A stretch of 64,000 nucleotides of DNA from Euryarchaeota archaeon Ods02 (GTDB lineage: Archaea > Halobacteriota > Halobacteria > Halobacteriales > Halorutilaceae). Positions 25,873 through 33,789 of the stretch are shown piece after piece. The translations under genes were made by a program, and so were the position numbers. Below the pieces are notes generated by a model that had not been told where the DNA came from, did not search any database, and worked only from the letters and a program-made list of their open reading frames with translations. The stretch spans positions 1-64,000 of the forward strand of contig JAQZDA010000004.1 in NCBI GenBank assembly GCA_028751075.1, in the 5' to 3' direction. How positions within the stretch are numbered: the stretch's first letter is position 1; every line of letters starts with the position of its first letter.

Positions 25873-26433
25873 ATGGGGCGAACGCGCCGCCTCCACCTCC
25901 ACCTCACACTCCTCGGCTCCCTAGCCATCCTGCTCACGGTGGCTTACGCCGCCAGCGTCTACGGCGTCCCCCTCGCCACGTCCAGCGGAACCGGCGACGG
26001 AGTCTACGCCGAGATAGAGAAAGTCGAAGCCGACGACCTCTACCTCGAAGAACACCTACACGGCGTCGACAGCGACTGCGGATTCACCCGCCTCACCGTC
26101 AGAGACGCCACCTTCCACGGAGCCCGGTTCCACCGCAGCCTACCCAACCCCGCCGAAGACCAACCCGAAGACATCAGCTTCGAGTTCCAACGAGACCCCG
26201 TCAGCTTCGACGCCGTCCAGATGCTGGTCACCGACGTCAGCTTCAACGCCGTACGATGGACCGACGAAGGAGAGATAGACGACGAAGGCGGAGCCCTCGG
26301 CTTCAGCGGAACCGCGGAGATCCACGACTTCGAGACCGTCATCTACGACTTCAACGTCGAGGACTTCGACGAACCCATGCAGCAGACAGAGTTCCAACCC
26401 AGCGAAGAAGACGTCGAAGACGTCAGCTGCTGA
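25873..26433 (+). CDS. single-pass exported protein, divergent DUF6230-like member
   Basis: Protein of 186 residues with a basic start (MGRTRRLHLHLTLLG), one helix and an exported acidic domain. The order VYAEIEKVEADDLYL, then a cysteine (DSDCGFTRLTV), then FHGARFHRSLPNP, then a VQMLVTDVSFNAVRW segment and a C-terminal cysteine (EDVSC) parallels the array pattern of PVLGE-PAC, VxFYKDLPLP, DLDLRLTAL and final C. I infer a shortened, diverged relative of the six minus-strand paralogues. ATG 25873 is chosen; GTG 25846 is possible. Converging evidence is motif order only. Confidence 0.5.
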   Translation: MGRTRRLHLHLTLLGSLAILLTVAYAASVYGVPLATSSGTGDGVYAEIEKVEADDLYLEEHLHGVDSDCGFTRLTVRDATFHGARFHRSLPNPAEDQPEDISFEFQRDPVSFDAVQMLVTDVSFNAVRWTDEGEIDDEGGALGFSGTAEIHDFETVIYDFNVEDFDEPMQQTEFQPSEEDVEDVSC

Positions 26434-26504
26434 ACCCATAGCTCCAGCCAGATGCACCCCGCATGACAGGTGCAACTCCTAACGGGCTGTCCACCGTTGA
26501 ACCA

Positions 26505-26514
26505 GACTTATGTA
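26505..26514 (+). promoter_or_regulatory. TATA-like element for the thiolase gene
   Basis: AGACTTATGTA is centred 27 bases before ATG 26537, supporting that start (rather than GTG 26528) and a leaderless mRNA. Confidence 0.45.
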
Positions 26515-26536
26515 TCCATGAGACAGAGTGACACTC

Positions 26537-27670
26537 ATGCCACAGCCAGTAGTAGCCGCCGCAGTACGAACCCCGCAGGGCAAGGAAGACGGAGCGTTCG
26601 CCGACGTCCGCAGCGAAGACCTCGTGATACCGCTCGTCAACCACATCCTCGACGAAGGAGGACTCGAAGGCAGCGAAGTCGACGACCTCATGTTAGGGTG
26701 CGCGCAGCAGCGGGAGGAACAGGCGAACAACGTCGCACGCATCATCAGCCTGCTCAGCAACCTCGGCGAAAGCGTGCCCGCCACCACCATCAACCGCTGG
26801 TGCGCTTCGTCGATGCAGGCCGTCATCAGCGCAAGCGACGCCGTACGCGCCGGCCAACGCGACGCGGTCATCGCCGCCGGCGTCGAGTCGATGTCGCGCG
26901 TCGAGATGGGTGGCGCGCAGGAGCACCTCCACCCCGGCATGGCGCAGGAGTACAACGTCTTCGACCTCCAGATGGGGATGACGGCGGAGAAGGTCGCCGA
27001 GGAGTACGACGTCACACGGGAGGAACAGGACGAGTACGCCTACCGCAGCCAGATGCGCGCCAGCGAAGCCACCGAAGAAGGCCGGTTCACCGACGAGATA
27101 GTACCCATCGACACCGACGACGGCACCGTGTCAGAGGACGAAGGCATCCGACCCGACACCACGCTGGAGAAGATGAAGGGCCTCCCCACCGTCTTCAAGT
27201 CCGACGGCACCGTCACCCCCGGCAACAGCAGCCAGATAAGCGACGGAGCCGCCGCCCTCCTCATCACCAGCCAGGAGTTCGCCGACAGCCACGACCTCGA
27301 CGTCCTCGCCGAAGTAGGTGGGAACAACGTCGCCGGAGTCGACCCCACGGTGATGGGTATCGGCCCAGTCCCCGCCACCCGAGGCCTCCTCGAACGCGAA
27401 GGCCTGTCCACCGACGACGTCGACCTCGTCGAGCTCAACGAAGCCTTCGCCAGTCAGACGCTGTACTGTCAAGAGGAGCTCGGCTTCAGCGACGACGAGT
27501 TCAACGTCAACGGCGGCGCAATCGCCATCGGCCACCCCTTAGGCGCATCCGGCGCCCGCCTACCCGTCACCCTCGTCCACGAGATGAACCGCCGCGACGC
27601 CGAACGCGGACTCGCCACCCTCTGCGTCGGCTTCGGACAGGGCGCGGCGACGCTGTACCGGCTGCCTTGA
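26537..27670 (+). CDS. acetyl-CoA C-acyltransferase (thiolase)
   Basis: Condensing or degradative thiolase acting on acetoacetyl-CoA or longer 3-ketoacyl-CoA. The 377-residue protein starts [20 protein letters not shown], has the nucleophilic cysteine in [14 protein letters not shown], the loop [23 protein letters not shown], the catalytic histidine in [18 protein letters not shown] and the second cysteine in [13 protein letters not shown] (usually CVGGGQG). All catalytic residues are present. It could serve beta-oxidation, PHA-type or mevalonate metabolism; no neighbour decides. Strongly codon-biased to C/G at third positions like nearby housekeeping genes. Confidence 0.93.
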   Translation: MPQPVVAAAVRTPQGKEDGAFADVRSEDLVIPLVNHILDEGGLEGSEVDDLMLGCAQQREEQANNVARIISLLSNLGESVPATTINRWCASSMQAVISASDAVRAGQRDAVIAAGVESMSRVEMGGAQEHLHPGMAQEYNVFDLQMGMTAEKVAEEYDVTREEQDEYAYRSQMRASEATEEGRFTDEIVPIDTDDGTVSEDEGIRPDTTLEKMKGLPTVFKSDGTVTPGNSSQISDGAAALLITSQEFADSHDLDVLAEVGGNNVAGVDPTVMGIGPVPATRGLLEREGLSTDDVDLVELNEAFASQTLYCQEELGFSDDEFNVNGGAIAIGHPLGASGARLPVTLVHEMNRRDAERGLATLCVGFGQGAATLYRLP

Positions 27671-27774
27671 GAACAGGTATCAACCCGAGCTAGCTTAGGA
27701 AACAGACGCGGTTTCCGGAACCCGCTGACGAAGGTTTAACAGCTGACGCCCCGTAGTTCTCTTCAGACGTAGAG

Positions 27775-27942
27775 ATGAGTCTCGACAGGGAGGACGTCGA
27801 CGAAGGCGGGCTAACCGAGGAGGAGCGGGAGATGCTTCTCGACAGATTGGACTCCATCGACGACGAGGAGTCGCATCTATCCACGGCGGATGTCTTCGAG
27901 GAGCTGGGTTTCGAAGAACACCTCTCGCTCTCAAGGTTCTGA
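27775..27942 (+). CDS. small acidic protein (55 aa) upstream of HTH gene
   Basis: Begins MSLDREDVDEGGLTEEEREM and ends ADVFEELGFEEHLSLSRF. Two predicted amphipathic helices and very high Asp/Glu content; no cysteine. A TATA-like GGTTTAAC near 27732-27740 is about 36 bases before the ATG. It is 20 bases upstream of an HVO_A0114-type HTH gene on the same strand, so it may be the small partner of a two-gene regulatory or toxin-antitoxin-like unit. No family recognised. Confidence 0.5.
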   Translation: MSLDREDVDEGGLTEEEREMLLDRLDSIDDEESHLSTADVFEELGFEEHLSLSRF

Positions 27943-27962
27943 GGGTCGCAACAGCTGCAACG

Positions 27963-28265
27963 ATGACGGGTAGACTAAATCTCATGCGCGCTCTCGCGGA
28001 GGCGGGATACAGCGACAGCGTCGTTCTACGTAGGGACACCGCGGACGAGGTGCTCACCCGCGAGCGCCTGCGGATAGTCGACCACCTGAGGGAGAGGGAG
28101 TTCGAAAGCGTCACCGCGCTCGCCGCCGCGCTCGACCGCGACAAGTCCGCTGTGAAACGCGACCTCGACGTCCTGTTCCAGCACGGCGTCGTCGAGTACA
28201 GCCAGGAAGGCAGGCGGAAGCGACCGATGCTCCGGCACGAACACGTCTTCGTCGAACCGGTCTGA
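27963..28265 (+). CDS. HVO_A0114-type winged-helix DNA-binding protein
   Basis: Protein of 100 residues with a C-terminal winged helix: RERLRIVDHLREREFESVTA, ALAAALDRDKSAVKRDLDVL and the wing HGVVEYSQEGRRKRPMLRHE ending VFVEPV. This is the fold of haloarchaeal proteins that act as antitoxins or autorepressors beside DUF6516 or PIN toxins. Here no such toxin follows; the upstream 55-residue acidic protein is the only partner. Likely autoregulatory. Confidence 0.75.
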   Translation: MTGRLNLMRALAEAGYSDSVVLRRDTADEVLTRERLRIVDHLREREFESVTALAAALDRDKSAVKRDLDVLFQHGVVEYSQEGRRKRPMLRHEHVFVEPV

Positions 28266-28405
28266 CGCCGCAGTCTCGTCGAACCCCTGTGACCGGTGCA
28301 TCCCGTTCGCTGTACCGTTGCACCGTTCGACCACCACGCCACCCCAAGGTACACCATCTGGTGTACGCCAGAAGGCTATTGTGGTGGCGGCGCGAAAACA
28401 CGTGT

Positions 28406-28756
28406 ATGAGCAGCAGGGAGCGCGGAGACTCCGGAGAGTTCAGGCCGGAGAGCTCCGTCGACGACGTCGTCGCGGTCTTCCACGACATCAGAGGGCCCGT
28501 GGTGACGTCGAGGGACGTAGCGGAGGCGCTCGACTGCAGCCCCGAGACCGCGCGGACGAAGCTCGACAGCCTCGTGGAAGAAGGTAGAGCAGGTCGACGC
28601 AGCGTCGCCGGCCGCAACCTCTACTGGCTCACCGACCACGAAACCCAGAGGCTGTCACTCGACGACGCGTTCATGGAGAGAGATACGTTCGAGTCCGGAG
28701 ACGAAGGTGTCTCGCGCGACGTCGACGAACACCTCTACGGAGACTGGAGCGGATGA
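28406..28756 (+). CDS. winged-helix antitoxin-like protein paired with PIN toxin
   Basis: Protein of 116 residues: an HTH of the MarR/ArsR-like class (VVTSRDVAEALDCSPETART, KLDSLVEEGRAGRRSVAGRN, LYWLTDH), followed by an acidic C-terminal tail (SLDDAFMERDTFESGDE) that would wrap the toxin. Its stop overlaps the toxin start in an ATGA. Antitoxin role is inferred from the operon; ATG 28406 is chosen because the longer frame is not halophile-like. Confidence 0.75.
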   Translation: MSSRERGDSGEFRPESSVDDVVAVFHDIRGPVVTSRDVAEALDCSPETARTKLDSLVEEGRAGRRSVAGRNLYWLTDHETQRLSLDDAFMERDTFESGDEGVSRDVDEHLYGDWSG

Positions 28757-29196
28757 CCGCGGTGCACCGTCCGCTCCTGGTGGACACCAGCGCGTTCTAC
28801 GCGGCGTACGACGAGAGCGACGGCGAACACCGGCGCGCCGACCGGGTCTTCCGAGCGGTCGCAGAGGACGAGCTCGCGTTCGACACCTTGTACACCCACA
28901 GGTACGTGCTCGGCGAGTTCGCCACCCTGCTGCTGTGTCGCGGCGGCCACATGGTCGCGGTGGACGCCCTAGACGACGTTCTGTCCTCGGGGTTCACCGT
29001 CCCCGAGGTCCCGCCATCGACGTTCGAAAGGGCGCGCGACAGCTTCGAACGGTACAGCGACCAGGAGATAAGCTTCGTCGACCACGTCTCCGCCGCAGTC
29101 GCCGGGGAACACGACGTCGAACACGTGTTCTCCTTCGACGGTGACTTCCGCACCCTTGATCTACAGCTGGTGCCCGACGACCTCGCGGCGTTCTGA
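28753..29196 (+). CDS. PIN-domain ribonuclease, VapC-like toxin
   Basis: Protein of 147 residues, the size of VapC toxins. It keeps the metal-binding acidic residues of PIN nucleases: PLLVDTSAFYAAYDESD at the N-terminus, a glutamate in YVLGEFATLLL, an aspartate in EISFVDHVSAAVA and one in VFSFDGDFRTLDLQLVP. The fold places these around Mg2+ for single-strand RNA cleavage. Overlaps the HTH gene by four bases, typical for antitoxin-toxin operons. Confidence 0.85.
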   Translation: MTAVHRPLLVDTSAFYAAYDESDGEHRRADRVFRAVAEDELAFDTLYTHRYVLGEFATLLLCRGGHMVAVDALDDVLSSGFTVPEVPPSTFERARDSFERYSDQEISFVDHVSAAVAGEHDVEHVFSFDGDFRTLDLQLVPDDLAAF

Positions 29197-29267
29197 CCGC
29201 AATCGAACCGTTCTAACCGCCCTCCAACTCGTGTGTTTAATCAGGTTCCGTATCCGTCGTTACTGCA

Positions 29268-29969
29268 GTGCTCCGCGACCCAGGCGACCCCCACGAGGTA
29301 TGGCGGGCCGGCCGGTTCGAGTTCGCGTTCCGCTACCCCTACAGCCGCGGCTGGCGGCCATTGCTCTGGAGCGCCGTCATGGTCGTGCTCGGCTTCCTCG
29401 TGCTGCCGTTGCTCGCGCTCACCGGGTACATCTACCGCGTCTGCCGAAACGCAGTCTACTGCGAGGAACGGATGCCTTCCACCCAGGGGTTCCTCGGGCT
29501 CGCCTGGGACGGCGTCCGCGTCCTCGTCGTCGTCACAGTATACCACCTGCTGCTGTTCATAGCTGCAGCCGTCGTCCTCGACCCAGGATTGCTGCAGGGT
29601 GAGCCACGGGGACCGCCCGCGCCAGCGGAGGTCACCGAGAAGCAGGCGGCTGCCGTCACCGCGGCGTTCGCCGTCTGGCTCTACGGCTTCGCAGGCGTCG
29701 TCACCGTGTTCGCAGCCACCGGAAGCGTCGTCAGGACGCTGCTGTCGCTCCGCGTCCCAGGGTTCGTCTTCACAGCCACCTACCTGAAGGCGTGGCTGCT
29801 GCAGATACCCGTCGTCCTCCTGCTGTACGTCGTCGGCCTCGTGATGGCGTTGACCGTCGTCGGCGTCTTCATCTGGATACCCCTGTTCTACATGGTGCTC
29901 GCGAGCTACTGGGGGCGGACGTACTTCGACGGAGTCAACGCCGGCAAGCTACCGCCGCCGGAGATATGA
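29268..29969 (+). CDS. DUF4013 membrane protein
   Basis: Protein of 233 residues with about five hydrophobic segments. GWRPLLWSAVMVVLGFLVLP, LTGYIYRVCRNAVYCEERM, then FLGLAWDGVRVLVVVTVYHL match the DUF4013 layout common in haloarchaea and methanogens (two helices, a GY-x-R-x-xR linker, then a helix after a Trp-Asp-Gly motif). Starts at GTG 29268, with GTTTAATC about 29 bases ahead. Function unknown; a general membrane-organising role has not been shown. Confidence 0.75.
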   Translation: MLRDPGDPHEVWRAGRFEFAFRYPYSRGWRPLLWSAVMVVLGFLVLPLLALTGYIYRVCRNAVYCEERMPSTQGFLGLAWDGVRVLVVVTVYHLLLFIAAAVVLDPGLLQGEPRGPPAPAEVTEKQAAAVTAAFAVWLYGFAGVVTVFAATGSVVRTLLSLRVPGFVFTATYLKAWLLQIPVVLLLYVVGLVMALTVVGVFIWIPLFYMVLASYWGRTYFDGVNAGKLPPPEI

Positions 29970-30033
29970 CGAGGGCAACACATCTGACACGACTGACGGA
30001 GGTCAGGAGAACACGGTGTCGGTTCCGGCGAAT

Positions 30034-30408
30034 TCAGACCTGTATAGTCAGCTCTAGGTCGTCGTACTCGAAGACTGGTTCCTTGGCTCCCCCTGACTCT
30101 TCGACCTCGATCACTCCTATATCCGCGAGCTCCTCGACGTTGCCGTGCACCTCCTTGTACCCTCGATCTACTATCCCCGAGAGCTCGTTGATGCTATCGG
30201 GTTCCTGCCGCCGGATTGCGCGCAGGAGCTCGACGTTCTTCGGGCTCGTCAGCCGCTGGAGGGCGTCCTCGGAGACGTTGAGCACGTGCATCTCCTCGGC
30301 GTCCTCGCTGTCGAGATCCCCGAGCTTACGCCGGAACTCCTCACGCGTACGCTCGGGTGGTTCACACCGTACCTCCAGCGTCCGGTGGTCGCCTCTGGCT
30401 CTCGACAT
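30034..30408 (-). CDS. HVO_A0114-type winged-helix antitoxin
   Basis: Protein of 124 residues. The DNA-binding part reads VSEDALQRLTSPKNVELLRA, IRRQEPDSINELSGIVDRGY, KEVHGNVEELADIGVIEVEE and ends FEYDDLELTIQV, the HVO_A0114 pattern. It lies 26 bases after a DUF6516 gene on the same strand, the standard haloarchaeal DUF6516/HVO_A0114 toxin-antitoxin pairing. Probably neutralises and represses that module. Confidence 0.8.
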   Translation of the reverse strand: MSRARGDHRTLEVRCEPPERTREEFRRKLGDLDSEDAEEMHVLNVSEDALQRLTSPKNVELLRAIRRQEPDSINELSGIVDRGYKEVHGNVEELADIGVIEVEESGGAKEPVFEYDDLELTIQV

Positions 30409-30434
30409 CGTACCCGTATCTACGACCCCGGAGG

Positions 30435-30743
30435 TTATGGGGTTTTCCCCTCAACCCCCTTCCAGCGGACGTAGACGTTCTTCACCCAGTAGAACCTGTC
30501 GAGCAAGGTGGAAAGCCCTGGAAACTCCGGGTGCACGTATCTGCTGCCGCACAGGTGTTCGTCGTACACTCCCTGTTCCTCGTGGCTGTTGTCGTACCTG
30601 ACCACGGTGTACCCGTCCGTAGCGCCGAAATGCATGGCGTAGTCGTAGCCGCAGCGTTTACGTGGCTCCCTGTGGACGCTGACTCTCTCGACGTATCCAC
30701 TCCGGCGTATCTCGTACTCGAGCTCTCGGCGGCTCCGACCCAT
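30435..30743 (-). CDS. DUF6516-family toxin-like protein
   Basis: Protein of 102 residues with the family core: CGYDYAMHFGATDGYTVVRY, DNSHEEQGVYDEHLCGS and the C-terminal HPEFPGLSTLLDRFYW. Such proteins are encoded just upstream of HVO_A0114-type antitoxins, as here, and are presumed toxins. ATG 30743 follows GGGAGGG at suitable spacing; a GTG at 30755 is the alternative. It has an extra N-terminal basic strand (SRRELEYEIRRSGYVERVSV) which may bind nucleic acid. Confidence 0.78.
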   Translation of the reverse strand: MGRSRRELEYEIRRSGYVERVSVHREPRKRCGYDYAMHFGATDGYTVVRYDNSHEEQGVYDEHLCGSRYVHPEFPGLSTLLDRFYWVKNVYVRWKGVEGKTP

Positions 30744-30795
30744 CGACCCTCCCACCAGAGGGAAGCACGAGCTACCTGATAACGGTTACCCCGAC

Positions 30796-31851
30796 CTACC
30801 TTCCTACGGCGTTCCCCAGCACCCGTCGCATCGTCCTGCGGTTGAACAGGGTCGACGGCCTGTCCATGTGGACCTCTATCTCGCCCTCGAACAGCCTCAA
30901 CCCCGTCTGCTGCACGCGCGTGGGCGCGCGCCACACGTTACGTATGAGGCTCCCGAGGCGGATGTCCCGCATCAACGTCTCCCGCCACTCCTCCTCGTAC
31001 CTCCGAAGGGTCTCCGGCTTCGACGGCTCTATCGCTTCCGCGGCGACGTCGGCGGCGCGCATCCCGTAGACGATGCCGCCGCCGGTGTAGGGCTTCGTCT
31101 GCGCGGCGCTGTCGCCGACGAGAAAGACACGGTCGCTAACCGTCGAGGACGGCGGCCCGATAGGTATCCAGCCCGCGCAGAGATCCGTGGGTTCCACGTC
31201 GAACAGGCCGTCGAACACCTCTCGGGCGCCGCGGCTGCATGCGACGCCGTACTCTACGCTGTCTCCCCGTGGGATGCGCCAGCCGAAGAACTCCGGTACG
31301 TCGAGGTATACGTCGACGAAGTCGCCGCCGTCGCTTTCGTCGGTGAACGCGAGCACGCCCTGTAGAGTGGTCTCCGGCGGGTCGAGGTCGGCGCTGTCGC
31401 GCACCAGCGACCGGGGGCCGTCGCAGCCCGCCGCCACCGAAGCCTCCACATCTCCCTCCGAGGTCTCCAGCACCACGCCGTCGTCCTCCTCAGCTACGCC
31501 CTCGACCTCGACCCCCGTCCGTAGCTCCGCTCCCGCGTCGACGGCTTCGTCGGCGAGCACCCGGTCCATCTCGACGCGGTCTATGACGTAGGAGACGGTG
31601 TCCGGCTTGTAGAACCTGTAGCTGCCGCTGCCGGCGTGGAACCGCGCGCCGCGGACCTCGTTCTGCAGCAGGAGATCCCTCCCGTCGTCGGGGAGGAAGC
31701 TCCAGACGTCCTCGCTGACGTGGCCGCTGCAGGCGAGCGGGCGGCCGACCTCGCCGCGCTCCACCACGACGACGTCGAAGCCCTGTTCCGCGAAACCCCT
31801 GGCTGTCCGTGAACCCGCGGGGCCGGCGCCGACGACGGCTACGTCGTACAT
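30796..31851 (-). CDS. geranylgeranyl reductase family FAD oxidoreductase
   Basis: Flavoenzyme of the family that saturates the isoprenoid chains of archaeal lipids and respiratory quinones. The 351-residue protein begins with the FAD Rossmann motif MYDVAVVGAGPAGSRTAR, has LACSGHVSEDVWSFLP with the conserved cysteine, VIDRVEMDRVLADEAVDAGA, GCDGPRSLVR and the second FAD motif VFLVGDSAAQTKPYTGGGIV. It keeps the PxTGGGI motif of geranylgeranyl reductases. Divergent from the peroxiredoxin gene with an 80-base intergenic gap. Exact substrate cannot be read from sequence. Confidence 0.88.
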   Translation of the reverse strand: MYDVAVVGAGPAGSRTARGFAEQGFDVVVVERGEVGRPLACSGHVSEDVWSFLPDDGRDLLLQNEVRGARFHAGSGSYRFYKPDTVSYVIDRVEMDRVLADEAVDAGAELRTGVEVEGVAEEDDGVVLETSEGDVEASVAAGCDGPRSLVRDSADLDPPETTLQGVLAFTDESDGGDFVDVYLDVPEFFGWRIPRGDSVEYGVACSRGAREVFDGLFDVEPTDLCAGWIPIGPPSSTVSDRVFLVGDSAAQTKPYTGGGIVYGMRAADVAAEAIEPSKPETLRRYEEEWRETLMRDIRLGSLIRNVWRAPTRVQQTGLRLFEGEIEVHMDRPSTLFNRRTMRRVLGNAVGR

Positions 31852-31932
31852 ACAACGTCCTTCACTGTCGCCGCAGGTGATGGTTTCGGTCGAACGCAGA
31901 AGATACAAGCCGGAGGCCGTCAACTGTAGGCC

Positions 31933-32412
31933 ATGGTAGAGGTAGATCAGGAAGCCCCCGACTTCACGGTACCGCAGGCGACCGCAGACGACGTAGATAG
32001 CTTCACCCTCAGCGACGCCCTCGGTGACGGCCCCGTCGTGCTCGCGTTCTTCCCCGCTGCGTTCACCGGCGGATGCAGCGACGAGATGTGTAGCTTCCGC
32101 GACAGCCTCGCGGAGTTCGAGGACGTAGGCGGCGCAGTGTACGGCGTCAGCGTCGACGGACCCTTCGCGTTGGAGGAGTTCGCCGCGAAGAACGACCTCA
32201 ACTTCCCCCTGCTCAGCGACTTCAGCCGAACGGTCATCGAGGACTACGACGTCGTTCTCGACAGCCTCGTCGACGTCTACGGCCCCGTCGCGAAACGCAG
32301 CGTCTTCGTAGTCGACAGCGACGGTGTCGTCCGGTACCGCTGGGTCAGCGACGACCCAGGGGTGCTCCCCGACGTCGACGAGGTCAAGGAAGCCGTGGAA
32401 GACGCGGCTTAG
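31933..32412 (+). CDS. peroxiredoxin (thioredoxin-dependent, AhpE/Bcp-like)
   Basis: Thiol peroxidase that reduces hydroperoxides with a cysteine. The 159-residue protein has PDFTVPQATADDVDSFTL, LAFFPAAFTGGCSDEMCSF with the peroxidatic cysteine after the Thr of the PxxxTxxC-type motif and a second cysteine five residues later, VYGVSVDGPFALEEFAAKN, FPLLSDFSRTVIEDYDV and AKRSVFVVDSDGVVRYRWVS. The second Cys (EMC) is a candidate resolving residue. Cytoplasmic oxidative-stress defence. Confidence 0.9.
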   Translation: MVEVDQEAPDFTVPQATADDVDSFTLSDALGDGPVVLAFFPAAFTGGCSDEMCSFRDSLAEFEDVGGAVYGVSVDGPFALEEFAAKNDLNFPLLSDFSRTVIEDYDVVLDSLVDVYGPVAKRSVFVVDSDGVVRYRWVSDDPGVLPDVDEVKEAVEDAA

Positions 32413-32789
32413 AATGCTCGAACCCGTTAGATTCGGCGGATAACCGTCTTATCTCTTCGTCGACCTGCATTCCCCCCAAGTCCGTTCTCACGAAGCAGGC
32501 GTTAGAGACTGTCCAGAGCCTGAACAGAGATATTGGGTTTACAGGCCCTGATAGTACTTTATATGGAGGTTTTAGACTTCGCGACAGGAGCAGGTAAACC
32601 TCATGCCGCTATAACTAATTCGGCCGGACTGTCTCGACCGCCTCCATCATGCTCTGCGACCGAACCACCCACCTGGTTCTCCCGGGTTCATCGACGTATC
32701 CACATCCCCCCACCTCCCTTCCACCGGTAGAGCTAACGTCTCAGCCAGCGTAAGCGGTCCGGGACAGAGCCGGGGAGAGATAGAGAGAG
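32413..32789. other. gene-free interval with one good TATA-like element
   Basis: No ORF of halophile-like composition is present. The stretch is less GC-rich than its surroundings. ACTTTATATGG near 32554-32566 (plus strand) is a strong TATA match that is over 200 bases before the next start codon, so it may drive a long leader or a small RNA. No tRNA-like or other known RNA pattern was found. Confidence 0.4.
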
Positions 32790-33410
32790 ATGGCTGAAGA
32801 CACCGACGACTCGAGGGACGTGCTTGACTGGTACCTCGGGCTCGACGCGGACCGGAGGGAACTCGTGGTAGGCTCACCCACGGAGCTCGAGTCCGATGAG
32901 ATGGAGAGACGCGCGGAGCTCGCTGCATGGATGGAGAGTTACCGGCAGGACGTCGACGAGGAGTCTCTGGCGAAGGCGCTGTTCGAACGGGGGGTGCCGG
33001 AGTCTAGGGCGGGAAGGGTTGTGAGCGAGATAGTGCGCGTCGCCCCGATGGAGACTGCGGCGGACATCGCTTCAGGTGAGCACGAGCCCTTCGACGCGGT
33101 CGCGGAGGATGTGCTCGGTTCGTACCTCGACAGCGACGACGGCCCTGACGACGGGGAGCTCGACGACGGATACGGCAGCCTCAGGCTGCTGCTGTCGCGG
33201 ACTTTGGTCGCTCTCTACCACGAGGAGTTAGACGTGCGGGAGGCCCGACGGAGGCTGATGGAGACGGGTGCGTCGCCGGAGTCGGTGGACGAGTTCCTGG
33301 AAGGTTCCCTTGAGAACCTCGACGAGATCGACCTACATCTCCGTCGAGTGAGGGTGGAGGAGCTGTCGGAGGAGATCCGGGAGCTGAGGTGGGACGCCCT
33401 GGGACGGTAG
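32790..33410 (+). CDS. helical protein of unknown function (206 aa)
   Basis: Acidic, almost entirely helical protein: DVLDWYLGLDADRRELVVGS at the start, RRAELAAWMESYRQDVDEES, ALFERGVPESRAGRVVSEIV, YGSLRLLLSRTLVALYHEEL and the C-terminal LSEEIRELRWDALGR. No cysteine, membrane helix or catalytic motif. The halves look loosely alike (a helix pair ending in a GVPES or GASPES turn near residues 70 and 157), which may be an internal duplication. The ATG is preceded by purine-rich GGGGAGAGATAGAGAGAG. No family recognised. Confidence 0.6.
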   Translation: MAEDTDDSRDVLDWYLGLDADRRELVVGSPTELESDEMERRAELAAWMESYRQDVDEESLAKALFERGVPESRAGRVVSEIVRVAPMETAADIASGEHEPFDAVAEDVLGSYLDSDDGPDDGELDDGYGSLRLLLSRTLVALYHEELDVREARRRLMETGASPESVDEFLEGSLENLDEIDLHLRRVRVEELSEEIRELRWDALGR

Positions 33411-33491
33411 GCTTCACCCCGTCCCTTTTTCGATGTCCCGAATCTGTTGGTTGGTTCCGTTAGATCGAGCTGCAGCTCCCGGCCTCAGGTC

Positions 33492-33725
33492 TCACGGCGG
33501 GCTTCCGGCGTACGTGGACCCGCATCCGAAGCACCGGGTCTCCCGCTCGACGGAGTCCCAGGCGTAGACGCCTTCGGTGCAGTTCTGGCAGGGCAGGTAG
33601 ATGGCTTCCGTCGCGCCGACGGCGTCGAGCTCGGTCATAGCTGTCGACGGCGGTGTCTCGACTTCGGAGTTCGTCTCCGGCAGCGGTTCCATGTTCCTTG
33701 TTAACGAGTCACGTGATGTGCTCAT
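33492..33725 (-). CDS. small zinc-ribbon protein (77 aa)
   Basis: Protein of 77 residues with a single C4 zinc site: IYLPCQNCTEGVYAWDSVER followed by ETRCFGCGSTY. The first 40 residues are Thr/Glu-rich. Such micro zinc-finger proteins are frequent in haloarchaea, where some affect biofilm and swarming; whether this one does is unknown. TATA at 33752-33760 is centred about 31 bases before ATG 33725, supporting the start. Confidence 0.65.
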   Translation of the reverse strand: MSTSRDSLTRNMEPLPETNSEVETPPSTAMTELDAVGATEAIYLPCQNCTEGVYAWDSVERETRCFGCGSTYAGSPP

Positions 33726-33751
33726 CGCGACCTATACATACAGACGTAACC

Positions 33752-33760
33752 TCTTAAAGT
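33752..33760 (-). promoter_or_regulatory. TATA-like element for the 77-aa zinc-ribbon gene
   Basis: Minus strand ACTTTAAGA is about 27-35 bases before ATG 33725. Confidence 0.45.
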
Positions 33761-33789
33761 TTACGTACACCGTGGCTTCTGGCTTGATG

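Noticed and set aside
32533-32730. 65-residue plus-strand frame in the gene-free interval
   Set aside because: Pro/His/Arg-rich, not halophile-like, and its start precedes the TATA element inside it.
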